Shown: positions 46,357 to 57,125 of the stretch, piece by piece
Layout of the letters: each line of letters starts with the position of its first letter
Numbering within the stretch: position 1 is the first letter of the stretch
NCBI RefSeq assembly: GCF_003597395.2
Contig: NC_133774.1
Coordinates: 34,517,858-34,581,857, forward strand
Direction: 5' to 3'
DNA from: Chelonoidis abingdonii
Lineage: Eukaryota > Chordata > Testudines > Testudinidae
DNA: 64,000 bases
Notes under the pieces: generated by a model
Seen by the model: the letters and a program-made list of their open reading frames with translations, nothing else
Told to the model about the DNA's origin: nothing
The model's database searches: none
Made by a program: the position numbers and the translations under genes

Positions 46357-48315
46357 TACTTAGCATCAATATGTGTAACACAGTCTGGTCCTTAATATTT
46401 TAATGAGAGGGACATGTGCTAAGTAGTCTTTTTTTTTCCAGTAATCCCTGTCCTTTTCTCCTCAGAATATCCTACCATAAAACTATGCTCAGCCTCAACT
46501 CAAAGCCATAATGAGTCTTCTCTGAGGTTTAAAAGTTGACTTTTTTTTGGAGGGGTCGGGCACACTTCTGTATGTCTCATACTGTCTGGAAGCTGCAGAG
46601 TTAAAATACCACAAGAAAAGCAATTCTTAGGCTATTTTCTGCCCAGTTAGAGCCAAAAATACCACAAAAAAGAATATTTGTGAATTTGTTTGTATTTCCT
46701 GTTCAACACCACAAAAGTTAAGAATTTCGGAAAGGCAAATAAGTATTGAATATTCAAGGATGAATATGATGAAGTTCACACATCACTTCATTTTAGGCTT
46801 GGTAAGATAGTTGTATCTAAATCACCATTGGTTATTTAGACAATTTACTGATTTATAACAACTGTTACATATAGATATGTGTTTTTATACATAGTTGTTT
46901 AACTTCAATAAATATTTAAAATCATCAAATACTTTTTGCAATGAAACTAAGTTGAAGTGCATAATTATTTACTCAAATAGTTGTAATAGCATGTAAATAG
47001 TTCTTGATCATTTACCTTTTCTAGATTCCTTCACATTTAGGTTACTCTTACACACTTAATATCTGATCTCACACCACAGAGGCCAGTGGCAGTTTTGGCA
47101 TTGACGGGAGCCGGAAGAGAGCCTTTTAGTCCTAGGGCAACATTTACAGTTTTGAAATTTAGAGCAACTTTCACTGTTACTCTAGATTTACACCATTGTC
47201 AACAAGAACAGAATCTGGTCTCTAAACTCTGCCTTGTATACAATGTGGGGATTCTGAAAGTATGAATGAATGGTCATCCTTGTTTGGTCATTAATAGGTC
47301 ACTTCCCCTAGTTTTGCAATAAGGTCTTGGCTTTGACCTGTAAACCTGATATCTTGACAATCTGGCCATTTTTCATATACATATTCATCGATAGGGTCAT
47401 TGACACAAAATGCCAAAACACAAAAGGGAGCTAGATAACATATAATTTCTCATTTATGGTCCTGATTGCAGTATTTCACACTCGTATTATGTGGACCACC
47501 AGCTCTGTCTGCTTAAATTTTTTTACACACTCATGTTTGAAAACATGCCACATGTTTAAGAATTGATAAACTTTTATAATTAAACTAGGAGAAGTCAATC
47601 TGAATAGTCATTCTCCTTCATTGGGTGGCACTGACATAACAAAACAGGATGAAGTTGTGTGTGGCAAAGAGACAATCCATAAGAGGCTAATGGTTAGCAT
47701 TCTGGCAGTGCTCACAAAAATGCAGACAAATACTTTCATGATAAGAACAGGTACTTGTATGAGAAATTACTTTTTCATCCCATAAATGAAATATTCCAAA
47801 TAAAAAAGCATGTTTATATTTGCAAACACTCCAGACAACACAATTGTAGTATTACAAGAAAACCATTTTCTTCAGTCCAGCATTCTGAAATTTAACTTGG
47901 CTGAAAACTCTTCACATCATCCTTCATGCATACATTATGACCTATATTGAAAAACAGGTTTCATTCAAATTGGCAATTCCTGAGCTTAATGAGGGCAGTT
48001 TTTGTGACTTTTGTGACTTCATATTTTACACTAGAGCTGCAGATAGGCGAGACCCATGAAAATGACTGTAAGCTAAGATCCTCTTTGATACTAATTTACA
48101 TGCAGATGAAGAACTTTACATAATGAAGTCTAATTTTTAGACACAATGGTCCCACAACAGACAAATGATACAGTAATGTAAAAAGGGTAATGCTCTCCAG
48201 GTATAACTGTGTGTGAATGTGAAAGGGAATGGGGAAGGAATCCACTCCAACATACAGTAAATAAACAATCAACAAACAACACAAACTATAAAGGAAGAAA
48301 GGTTTTGAGCTTTCC
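46357..48315. other. ITGA1 intron 1, nothing recognised
   Basis: AT-rich intronic sequence, no exon, RNA gene or named repeat. Confidence 0.4.
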
Positions 48316-48323
48316 CCTGAGGA

Positions 48324-48563
48324 CAGATCTGGCTCCAGGCACCAGCGTAGCAAGCTAGTGCTTGGGGAAGCACATGGAAGGTCCGGCTCTTTGGTGGCAA
48401 TTTGGTGGTGGGTTCCTCAGTCCCTCTTGGCGGGAAGGAGCGGCCACCAAATTGCCACAGAAGACTGAAGGGGCAGCGGTAGTGCCGCAGATCACGATCG
48501 CGGCTTTTTAATTTTTTTTTTTTTTGGCTGCTTGGGGCGGCAAAAACCCTGGAGCCAGCCCTT
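48324..48563. mobile_element. 240-bp hAT MITE with exact 8-bp duplication
   Basis: CCTGAGGA lies at 48316-48323 and 48564-48571. The ends CAGATCTGGCTCCAGG and the complement of AAGGGCTGGCTCCAGG are inverted. It is related to the CAGGGGCGGCTC family of 38549-38762. The interior ends in a T-run (about 48514-48525) and 'ggctgcttggggcggcaaaa'. Confidence 0.88.
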
Positions 48564-48571
48564 CCTGAGGA

Positions 48572-49365
48572 ATACCATAGATCTTCTCTGGTGAATCGGG
48601 GGGAAACATTTCTGTTTCAAGCCCTTGGCAGAGAAGGCTTTGCATCCAACCTTTCAATCTTATGCCTAGTAGGCAGTCACTCCAACCTTAATGCTAGCTT
48701 GGTTTCTGTTATCCTCACGATACTTTTCCCTGTCCCTCCAAAGTCCTTTATTATCATTATGTCTCCACACAATATTTTACCATCCATTTAACATAATAAG
48801 TATGTAGGATTTTCTCTGAGTGTTTCATTGGTGTACCCCGTTGGGAGTTGGTGGACAGGTGAGATATCATTAAAATGCCCAAACTGGCCAATTGGAATGA
48901 CACTTTGGAGAATCAGCATCCCCACCCATACCCTAACAATAAGTAAAATCTATAATAATATTTCACCTGTGTATGTGAGGAACCATCTCTTCTTAATCTG
49001 TTGTGATAGCTGAGATCATTTCAGCAGCAGTTTGTGTCCCTTTCAGTCACTTGTAACTTATTTTCCTGTGTAAAAGCTTGGGAGTTGTTCTATATTCCAA
49101 AATTAATTGAAATAAAAGGGGAATGAATTGAAATTATCTGCTGGGCCAGAAACATCTTGTGACATAGGAGATGAGAGAAGAAATGGGTCCAAACAGTTTA
49201 GGGATTTTTTTTAAATAAGTAGTATAAAATAGTTGAAAATAGGCATTTGTATCCTAGTACTTTTTTTATCTCCTTTAGAAGAAACTAATTTTCCTAGAGC
49301 AAGGATATATATTAGCAACCATCGATTCACTGGATCATGGTGTACATGTGAAAGGTCTAGTCAGA
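48572..49365. other. ITGA1 intron 1, nothing recognised
   Basis: No gene or named repeat. The open frames here are without family resemblance. Confidence 0.4.
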
Positions 49366-49369
49366 TGAC

Positions 49370-49960
49370 TGATGAATCCACTTATGGCCGAGAAGCCCAA
49401 TTCAAGAGTGACACTGCTTGTTACAAGTTTCACAGATCTATGTGTTGTCCAAGCTGGAGTCCAAGATTACAGTATGCTGCTTTCTTCTTTTTTGTTTTTC
49501 TTCCATCCTCTGGATCAAAACCACTTCATCTTAAGCTGCACCGAGTGCCAGATGTTCCCTCCAGATTGAATGGGCTTCTGTGCACTCCTTCCAGCTGTCT
49601 ACATTGATGTTGAATGACTTCACATCATTTTTGTACACATAATGGTACTGCCATAAAAGGTGACCACACTTTCTAGTGTTGTCTTGAATCTCCCTGTACA
49701 AAATATTCTTGGGGATATGGCCTCCTCCTATCCTCCCTGACATGACTGAGCCATCGCAATCTCCTCTTGTTGATAGTAGTTTCTAAGTGTGTTAATCCCA
49801 CACACTTCAGCACCTGATGATCATTTGGCAAGAGCAAATGGGACAAATGCCCAGTTTTGCCAAAAAAATTGGGACAGCTGAGACAGGTCTTAAAAAAGAC
49901 AGTCCCAGCTAAAACTGGACATATGGTCACCTTATCCTTAGCTCGCTCAGCCAAGGAGGG
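49370..49960 (-). mobile_element. LINE C-terminal fragment with a short insert
   Basis: The minus strand encodes INKRRLRWLSHVREDRRR (about 49780-49725) and then, in another frame, GGHIPKNILYREIQDNTRKC ... DVKSFNINVDSWKECT (about 49730-49560). This is the usual LINE reverse-transcriptase C terminus (RRLRWLGHV, IPKDILYGEL, INVDSWE). At about 49835-49938 a separate short element ('cccagttttgcc', 'ctggacatatggtcacct') interrupts it. Confidence 0.6.
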
Positions 49961-50531
49961 GAGAAGGCATCTTCCCTACAAGAGACCTCTTCTGACTCCG
50001 AAAACTCTACCAATGTCCCTTCCCACCTAACCACTTTCTTCTTGTGCCTTTCTACTTACTGGATTAATTAGCCCATCCTCCAGCTCATCCTCAGTCTATT
50101 AGTTATACACAGCTTTGCCCCTCAAGTTTACTCTGGGGCAGTTTAACTGGTAATCCAGTGATCAGAGTGCAGGTACAGCCACTAATGCCCAGCACTCTAT
50201 CACAAGGAACAAGCCAGACTCTAATTGCAATAAGCCATTCAATTCAGCTATTGCAGAAACAGAATCCTCATATATTTTTGTTTAAAAATTAATGATTAAT
50301 TTTTACAAAGGAAAATTATGAAATTAATATTAACCAAGATTAAAACTTAATTTAGTTGCTTAATATTTATTTCTGCTGTAAAAAATGTCATTTTGAGCAA
50401 AATGGCTGCCTCCAACAGCAACCTCAGTAAAATCACTTTTAATCAAAATCACAATGGTCACTTTACTCATGGTCTTGATTGTATACATAGTTACATAATA
50501 TTGCATGTTACACTGAATTTTTTTTTAACAG
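49961..50531. other. End of ITGA1 intron 1
   Basis: AT-rich sequence running into the acceptor 'ttttttttaacag' at 50519-50531. No repeat recognised. Confidence 0.5.
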
Positions 50532-50652
50532 CTCTGCTTCACCTCTGTGCATCTTTCAATGTTGATGTCAAAAACGCAATGACGTTCAGTGGCTCTGGGG
50601 AGGACATGTTTGGGTACACAGTTCAACAGTATGAAAATGAGGAAGGAAAATG
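50532..50652 (+). CDS. ITGA1: Integrin alpha-1, coding exon 2
   Basis: Follows acceptor aacag|CTC. With the last base of exon 1 it gives A, then LLHLCASFNVDVKNAMTFSG and EDMFGYTVQQYENEEGK. It ends ATG|gtgagt inside a tryptophan codon (phase 2). It supplies the end of the signal peptide (cleavage likely after CAS, residue 29), the conserved integrin N terminus FNVD, and the first beta-propeller blade with the FG of the FG-GAP repeat. It is very close to human ITGA1, FNVDVKNSMTFSG. ITGA2, the neighbouring paralogue, is less likely given this match and the nested PELO. Confidence 0.93.
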
Positions 50653-51873
50653 GTGAGTTTGTTTTTCTAAATAGCATAATATCCTAATTGTAAACTATGT
50701 AATAAGAGGAATAGCACACATTGGAACTGTATTCTGTTCCATAATTTCAGTAAGTAAGGGCTTCTTTAGTCATGGTAAATATTTCCTTGCTTTGTACAGT
50801 TGTCCTTAATGGGTTCTGTCAGTGATTGTCTCCATTGGTTATGCCAACCTGCAGGAAAACTTTTGGATCAAAATATCAAATAATATAATACCCTTTTATT
50901 TGGGCTAAAAATGTCTTCTTTGATGATTATATTGCTGTTTGGTGTTTTGGACCCTCTGCTCATTGCTGCTACATTCTGAAATAAAAGGTTTATTCAGCCA
51001 GATTTATTGCTGTCTTTGCTTCTTCAGAATGATGCCATGCTAGATGTTCCACTGAGATGGCAATGCTATGAGAAAGCTCAAATCTGAGAGGGGACCATCT
51101 CCTCTGCACTGAGTGGAATTCAGAATAAGAGTATCCCCATCCCATTACTTGTCCAATGGAGAGGGAATTAATCCTCTCAGCAGCTGCACCTTTGAGAGTT
51201 ATTCCTGTTCCCACACTGGTCGCTGGTTGGGTAGAGGATTGAATTGGGGGTCGAATGACCCAAGAATTGGGAATACTGAAGCATAGCTCTGTAGCATTCA
51301 CCATTCTGTGTAGGTTTCCCTATTTTTGAAATGGGTTTCTGCAGCAGTCTAATATTTCTACTGAACAAGATAGGAAAAGCAGCCGAGGACAATCTACAGG
51401 TTTAAGCCCCTCTGGCTATATATATATTTTGCTAGATCAGGCCATCAGTATGTAGTGCTTTCACTAATCTTACGCGCAAATGTAACAACATAGCCGCAGG
51501 TTGTTGATGAGGCCATGTACAATATTACTGTCTCACACTCGCTATTACAGAATCACTAGAAAGTATTGAAAATAATGAAATTGCAGATGCCACTTTTAAA
51601 ATACTATTTCATGATTTTCTGGCTTGTGGGTTCTTTAAATATACATTAAGGTAAATGCCAGGCCTATGCTGTCCTTCCTTGACCTGGACTGGCTCTTTAG
51701 GATACCCTACACATCCCAGAAATAGGGATTTTGCTAAGTCAACTCCTTGGAGATGTAACAGGCTCTTTCAAAAATAGAAAATACAAACCACAGATGATAA
51801 ACTTCCAGTGGCTAAAAGAAGGCAAAGCCCAAAACAACCCCCTGGATTCAAACATCCCCAAAGTTCAAATTCA
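50653..51873. other. ITGA1 intron 2, proximal part
   Basis: No gene. An AT run lies at 51418-51429. The 50985-51310 stretch has repeat-like composition but no recognised family. Confidence 0.4.
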
Positions 51874-51881
51874 GAGACAGA

Positions 51882-52009
51882 CATAGGTGCTGGAACTAGA
51901 GGTGCTGCCACCTGCACTAGCTTGACATGGTTTCCATCGTATCCAGGGTTAACAGTTTGGTTCAATGCCTCTCAGCACCTCCACTATACAAATTGTTGCA
52001 GCACCCCTG
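51882..52009. mobile_element. 128-bp hAT MITE with exact 8-bp duplication
   Basis: GAGACAGA flanks it at 51874-51881 and 52010-52017. The ends CATAGGTGCTGGAACT and the complement of CAGGGGTGCTGCAACA are inverted repeats. Known to me as a common turtle short element. Confidence 0.9.
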
Positions 52010-52017
52010 GAGACAGA

Positions 52018-53305
52018 TGTTCAATTCATTGCTAGTTCAAAGTAGGTATGTTGAGAGGCTATATGTCTTTAAGCATTTAAATAGTCCGTAGTATGGCATC
52101 AACATGTTATACAGAACAGGAGATCCATACACTGCTTAAAAATAGATTCACAAGGTTTTATGATAATGTAAAAGTGTGGAAACACGTATTAGGTACTGCA
52201 GAGTTAAAGATGTTTAGCACTCTGAGTTTCCTGTAAATCTATTTTTGTGTCAGGAAAGCAAAGAATCACCTGCAGAAACCCTAATTCAACAAGACAGCCT
52301 TTTTTCAAACCATTTATTGAAGTGCTTATAGTTCCTATTTCAAGGTATATTAAACAAAAATTAATGAGAAAAGAAGAATTCTGGGCAGGATCCTGCTGGG
52401 TTGTGATCACCACCTGTGAGATGTCAAGCATCCTCAACTTTATCACCTCACAGTTTCTCCTTCTGAAGAAGATTGGTTGTAGAAAATACATGTAATGTGG
52501 CATATGAAGAAATAGCATGAAGGAAAATATCACCCTCATCCAATATGTATTCAGAGCATTTTATTTTGCAAGAAAAGTTATTAGTTAAAACAATCTGCGC
52601 AGATCCCATTGAATCATGCCAACTTTTGTTTCCTTTAGGGACAGTGTACTGGAACTGCGCTTGTAAATTGCTGTGAACATATCCTCTGTGCCACATTTTC
52701 TGTTTGTTTTGTTGTTGTTGTTTTTTGTTTGTTTATTTGGGGGGGGGGCTTTTTTAATCCATACACTAGCTTTTACCTAGTATAGTTCATATAGCTTATC
52801 CCAAGCTGCTGAGCTCTTTCTTATGGTTAAAGGTAGATGTCTCAAGATCAGAAAAGTGATTTCTGAAAACTATACCACAGTAATTTAATTGTCCAGAAAT
52901 ATGCACCTCTAATTTTGTTTGAGGTCCCTAGTCAGTGTAGCTTATGAAGATAAAACTGCTGATAAAACTATTTAAGCAGTCTCTTCATCTGTGGAGATCA
53001 GAAGCTCTCATTTTCACTAAAGACTCCTATTGTGGATCTAAGGGTGAATATTTAATTCCAAATGCTTATAAGATATAGGATGTGAAAGGTTACAAAACTA
53101 TAAATCCAGAGTTTATGATTATATCAAACTCTGAAAAAGCCCAACAGTTTGTCAGAATCCTAAAAATGTTAGATTTAACCCTCAATCTCTACATAGCCAT
53201 TATTTGATATGAATACTGAAAGGGAAGACCCATATCTTTTACACTATTTCTTTAAATTACTTAAGGCCAAATTCTTCCCTTGGATGCCTGTAAATATCTA
53301 TCATT
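52018..53305. other. ITGA1 intron 2, middle part
   Basis: No gene. A T/G-rich simple stretch at about 52700-52750 includes a G-run at 52739-52748. Confidence 0.4.
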
Positions 53306-53313
53306 CCATAGAC

Positions 53314-53574
53314 CAGGGATCAGCAACCTTTAGCATGAGGGCCATCAGGGAAATGCACTGACAGGCCAGAATGGTTTGTTTACCTGCAACTTCCGCAGGT
53401 TTGGCTGATTGCAGCCCCTGCCACTTCCTGCAGCCCCCATTGGCCTAGAACGGCGAACCGCGGCCAGTGGGAGCTGCAGTTGGCCAAATCTGTGGACACT
53501 GCAGGTAAGTAAACCATCCCAGCCCACCAGCACATTTCCCTGACAGGCCATGTGCCAAAGGTTGCCAATCCTTG
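53314..53574. mobile_element. 261-bp hAT MITE with imperfect 8-bp duplication
   Basis: The ends CAGGGATCAGCAACCTTT and the complement of CAAGGATTGGCAACCTTT are inverted repeats typical of hAT. The flanks CCATAGAC (53306-53313) and CTGTAGAC (53575-53582) match at 6 of 8 positions. The interior is palindromic, with 'ctgcaacttccgcaggt' on one side and 'cactgcaggtaagtaaac' on the other. Confidence 0.82.
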
Positions 53575-54020
53575 CTGTAGACCATTCATAAATTGTAATT
53601 TAAACTAAAATGTAAAAAAAAAAAAGGAGGAGAGAGAAGATGTTTTAAAAAAGACAAATGGAGATACTTGTTCAAATCTTTTGTCCCCCAAAATGTCCTT
53701 GTTTTCCTTTGGCGTTATGTTTTCCTCCATACATCCATGAACACATACACTCACACACCTCTTTCCTTTTCTATGTTTCTCTAAAGGAGCAGAAGATAAC
53801 ATGGTTACTTTTCTTTGCCTCTGAACTACAAATATGATGCCATTTTTTCCAGCTGTCTCTCCACCCTGCTCACTTGTGCAGAACTTGCTGCAGATGGGCT
53901 CCCCAGTAAGTTTTATAAAGGTGCATTATACTCAATACTGACTTTCATGTCCACTAATGGAACAAAAGGAAGAAATGTATGCTTTGAGGAGAAAATGCAT
54001 GTAACTTATTTCATTTTCAG

Positions 54021-54130
54021 GGTACTTATTGGTTCTCCATTAGTTGGCCAACCCAAGAAGAGAACAGGAGATGTCTACAAATGCCCTGTAGGGAAGGGAA
54101 AATCACCTTGCATAAAACTGAACCTACCAG
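54021..54130 (+). CDS. ITGA1: Integrin alpha-1, coding exon 3
   Basis: Acceptor tttcag|G completes the tryptophan codon begun in exon 2 and continues VLIGSPLVGQPKKRTGDVYK, then CPVGKGKSPCIKLNLP. The donor is CAG|gtatga, phase 1. It covers residues 62-98 and finishes the first FG-GAP blade (LIGSP, GDVYKC). Human has VLIGSPLVGQPKNRTGDVYK at this place. Intron 2 (50653-54020) carries two hAT elements. Confidence 0.94.
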
Positions 54131-55164
54131 GTATGAAATAAAATGGGGATGGCAGAGGACTATCCTTATCCTGTGTGTGACACCTTAGCAAGTTGATGGC
54201 TAAATTTTTGTATTAAAATTGTTTACAAAAAAAGATAGCTAAATTTGTGTAGCTAAATGCTTACATTCTGGGGGATAAAATAACTCATGATAATGAAATA
54301 GGAAGTCTTTCAGATCAAGTTGCATATTCGAATATTAATAAAAATAGTATTCTGAAGTCTCTTTAGTGCACTATGTCTGCATGAACTATCTTGGTGATTT
54401 CAGTCCATTTGATGGTGAACCATGGCTATGTTACATAAATACCAGTACAACTGGCACTAATTGACTCTATCTGGTAGTCCCTACAGAGAGACCAAGGGCC
54501 AAATTGTCATGGATTAGCTTTTCAGTATCTGATCCAAACCCCACTGAAGCCAATGAGAGTCTTTCCAATTACTTCAATGAGCTTTAGATGAGATTATCAC
54601 TGACTAGAAGTGGTCCCACCAGAACAGGGATGAAACAATTAATATGCAATTAGAGTAAGCCTGGATTGCCCCCATAACTGTGGCTGGCATTGGGAGATCC
54701 TTGATATAGACAGGAAAAGAGTTACTGTAAAGCTGAGTTTTACCAGATTTATTATTTAGTTTTAATCTTCACTGAAACCCCTTGCATAGCAGTGATTTAT
54801 TTCGATGTAAAAATCTGTAACTTATATAACAGCAGACTTCTATACAAGATGTAATGTTTATTTGTTATAACTGGCAAAATTGTGTGAACAGTAATCTCCT
54901 GCTTTCATTGCACTGCTATTTCTACGTTCTTTTGTGGTTCAGGAAAACTGCTTGAGACAGTGACCCAGACAAAATTCTGGGATGAAAGCCAGTTTTTGCA
55001 TTTTTACTTGTTCATTATACTCCGAATCACTGTTCAGAGGGAGGAGGAATCCTAAAATACTTGATAGAACCCAAAACAAGCTGTGTTTTATGCTTTATAC
55101 TAGAGGACATATAATTTAACATCTTTTCCATTTCAAAATACTTAACATTTTGATCTATTTATAG

Positions 55165-55253
55165 CTAACACTTCAGTTCCTAATGTCGTGGAAGTGAAAG
55201 AGAACATGACTCTTGGAACAACTTTAGTGACTAATCCAAAAGGAGGCTTTCTG
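55165..55253 (+). CDS. ITGA1: Integrin alpha-1, coding exon 4
   Basis: Acceptor tatag|CTA, donor CTG|gtaaga, phase 0 at the end. Encodes A plus NTSVPNVVEVKENMTLGTTL and VTNPKGGFL (residues 99-128). It contains two N-glycosylation sequons, NTS and NMT, at positions matching human ITGA1 (NTSIPNVTEVKENMTFGSTL). It lies in the second beta-propeller blade. Intron 3 (54131-55164) shows no repeat I can name. Confidence 0.93.
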
Positions 55254-55347
55254 GTAAGAAAATAAATACATTCCTAAGTTTGATAGGGAATTATACATAT
55301 CCCAAAAGCTTCATTATCAAACTTTTAACCCTTTCTATTTCTTAAAG

Positions 55348-55462
55348 GCTTGTGGGCCACTCTACGCTTACCAATGTGGACATTTGCATTACACAACTGG
55401 CATCTGTTCTAACGTCAGTTCCACATTTGAAGTTGTAAATGCCATTGCACCATCTGTACAAG
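55348..55462 (+). CDS. ITGA1: Integrin alpha-1, coding exon 5
   Basis: Acceptor cttaaag|GCT, donor AAG|gtatgc, phase 1. Encodes ACGPLYAYQCGHLHYTTGIC, then SNVSSTFEVVNAIAPSVQ (residues 129-166), ending just before the inserted I domain. Human reads ACGPLYAYRCGHLHYTTGIC. The NVS sequon is present. The paired cysteines (Cys130, 139, 148) are conserved as far as I can compare. Confidence 0.93.
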
Positions 55463-55884
55463 GTATGCATACCACAGTAATGTTCTCATGTGTTTGAAAG
55501 CATGAAGCAGTGAACAAGACAAATGTCTACACACAGGCATACCAAAAAGCATAAAATATTTTTCCAAGCTACCAGCATTACCAAGTTAAGTAAATGTTTT
55601 CATTGTCAGTATATAAGCTAACTTCTTGCTGCTTTTGGAATAAATATGCAGTGTAAACAATCTCTAGAATGCTATGTAATGTCCAAACATAATTGCTAAA
55701 AATAGTCCTGATGCTTTTCCTTATGATCAGAAGAGTTTATTTAAATAATGAAAGCAAGTTACTGAGACGTCTAACAAGCCCAGTCTGGTAAGACATATAT
55801 TACAAAATCTTAGGATATTTTAAATGGAAGAACTAGAGTAGGAAAGTAGGAAATTGGAAAATTAAGGGTTTACCTTAATAAAGA

Positions 55885-55975
55885 TCCCAATCCTGTAAAA
55901 AAACGCATGCTTAACTTTTTGTATGCAATGTTCTACTAATGTTAATGGAACTATTCATACATGTAAAATTCTGGG
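55885..55975. repeat. Decayed palindromic MITE-like repeat in intron 5
   Basis: 'cccaatcctgtaaa', 'gcatgcttaac', 'aatgttaatggaac' and 'attctggggc' follow the order of the short inverted-repeat element seen at 3232-3362. Confidence 0.4.
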
Positions 55976-56131
55976 GCTAAAATGACAAGGCAAATATTGC
56001 TGAACATCAGTTTGTTTTAGACCTGTATTTTTAAAAGTCAGGCTTAAATGTGATGTCTACAATTATTGGTGCAATGATTATGTATTTGACACTTGTTTGT
56101 GACAATTCATATCTGGCAATTTATGTTGCAG

Positions 56132-56259
56132 AATGTAAGACCCAACTGGATATTGTCATAGTTCTTGATGGTTCTAATAGTATTTACCCATGGGAGAGTG
56201 TCACAGAATTTTTAAACCGCCTTCTGAAACAAATGGACATAGGCCCTCAACAAACACAG
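56132..56259 (+). CDS. ITGA1: Integrin alpha-1, coding exon 6 (start of I domain)
   Basis: Acceptor gttgcag|AA, donor CAG|gtaaag, phase 0. With the last base of exon 5 it encodes E, then [20 protein letters not shown] and [22 protein letters not shown] (residues 167-209). It opens the von Willebrand A-type I domain that binds collagen. The metal-ion (MIDAS) motif D-x-S-x-S is intact as DGSNS at residues 179-183. Human differs at few sites. The next expected peptide (VGIVQYGENV in human) is not found in the remaining 7.7 kb, so the gene runs off the window. Confidence 0.94.
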
Positions 56260-56769
56260 GTAAAGTGATCCTGTAGTATTATTGTTTGCAGAAAAATATG
56301 GTTTACAGAAAATAAAATAAGAGGAGAGTCCATGCAGAATAAAGTGAGTTTATTACAATGAGGAGTCAAATTCAAATAATTATTTTATCCTCACCTTGTC
56401 AGATTTGCCACAAAGAAAAAGTTACTTCCTGCTCAGACCCACAGCTTCTTGGAAATACTGTTCAAACAATACCTCTATTACAGGGTGAGGCAGGCAAGCA
56501 GCAACCACAGGAGAATGGCTACTGCCGGCCTTCACATACAGGTAGAATAAGGGTATGAGAGACAATCAACTCTCTCCTCCCCTCTATTCCCCAAGCTTAG
56601 CCAATGGCAGCAGGAAAACAGCCTCTGCCCTCTTTCCCATCAAGGCACCATCTCCATGTGTATTTTGGGTACAGGGAAAGCCTCAGAGCAGCCAAGCCTG
56701 TCCTGCTCTTCCTTCCTCTTCTCAGGATACCAGAAGTTGTCTTTCCTCTGCCATCAGATCAAACATCCC

Positions 56770-57125
56770 CACTACTGAGCTAGGAGGAAGGCTGTGAGAG
56801 CATGGGAAATTTAATTCCAGATTACTAAATTGCCCATCAGAGAGGCCCTGATCAGTTGAGATCCCACCCCTCCCCTCTCACTGGGGAGACTCTGACAGTC
56901 TGGGACTTCCCCCCATCCCCTCCCAGCCTCTCCACTCTCCCTAGAGAGACCAGTACCACCAGGATTTCTCCCTGCTTCCTCTCCCCTCCCACTGAAGAAA
57001 CCGGGACCAGCTGAGACCTCTTCCCTCACTTCCCACTGGAGAGACCCTGACTAGTCAGGACTTCTCCTCCACTTCTCCCTTCTCCCTAGAGTGGCCAGGA
57101 GCTCTCCTCCTTTCCTCTCGCTGCC
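56770..57125. repeat. Degenerate C/T-rich minisatellite in intron 6
   Basis: A loosely repeated 60-70 bp unit of the form 'ggacttctcc...ctcccactggagagaccctgac' recurs about five times, with large variation. Very low purine content on the plus strand. Confidence 0.6.

Noticed and set aside
50532..56259. Identity as ITGA2 rather than ITGA1
   Set aside because: ITGA2 is the neighbouring paralogue, but exon peptides such as ACGPLYAYQCGHLHYTTGIC and [16 protein letters not shown] fit ITGA1 closely, and PELO lies in intron 1, the ITGA1 arrangement.
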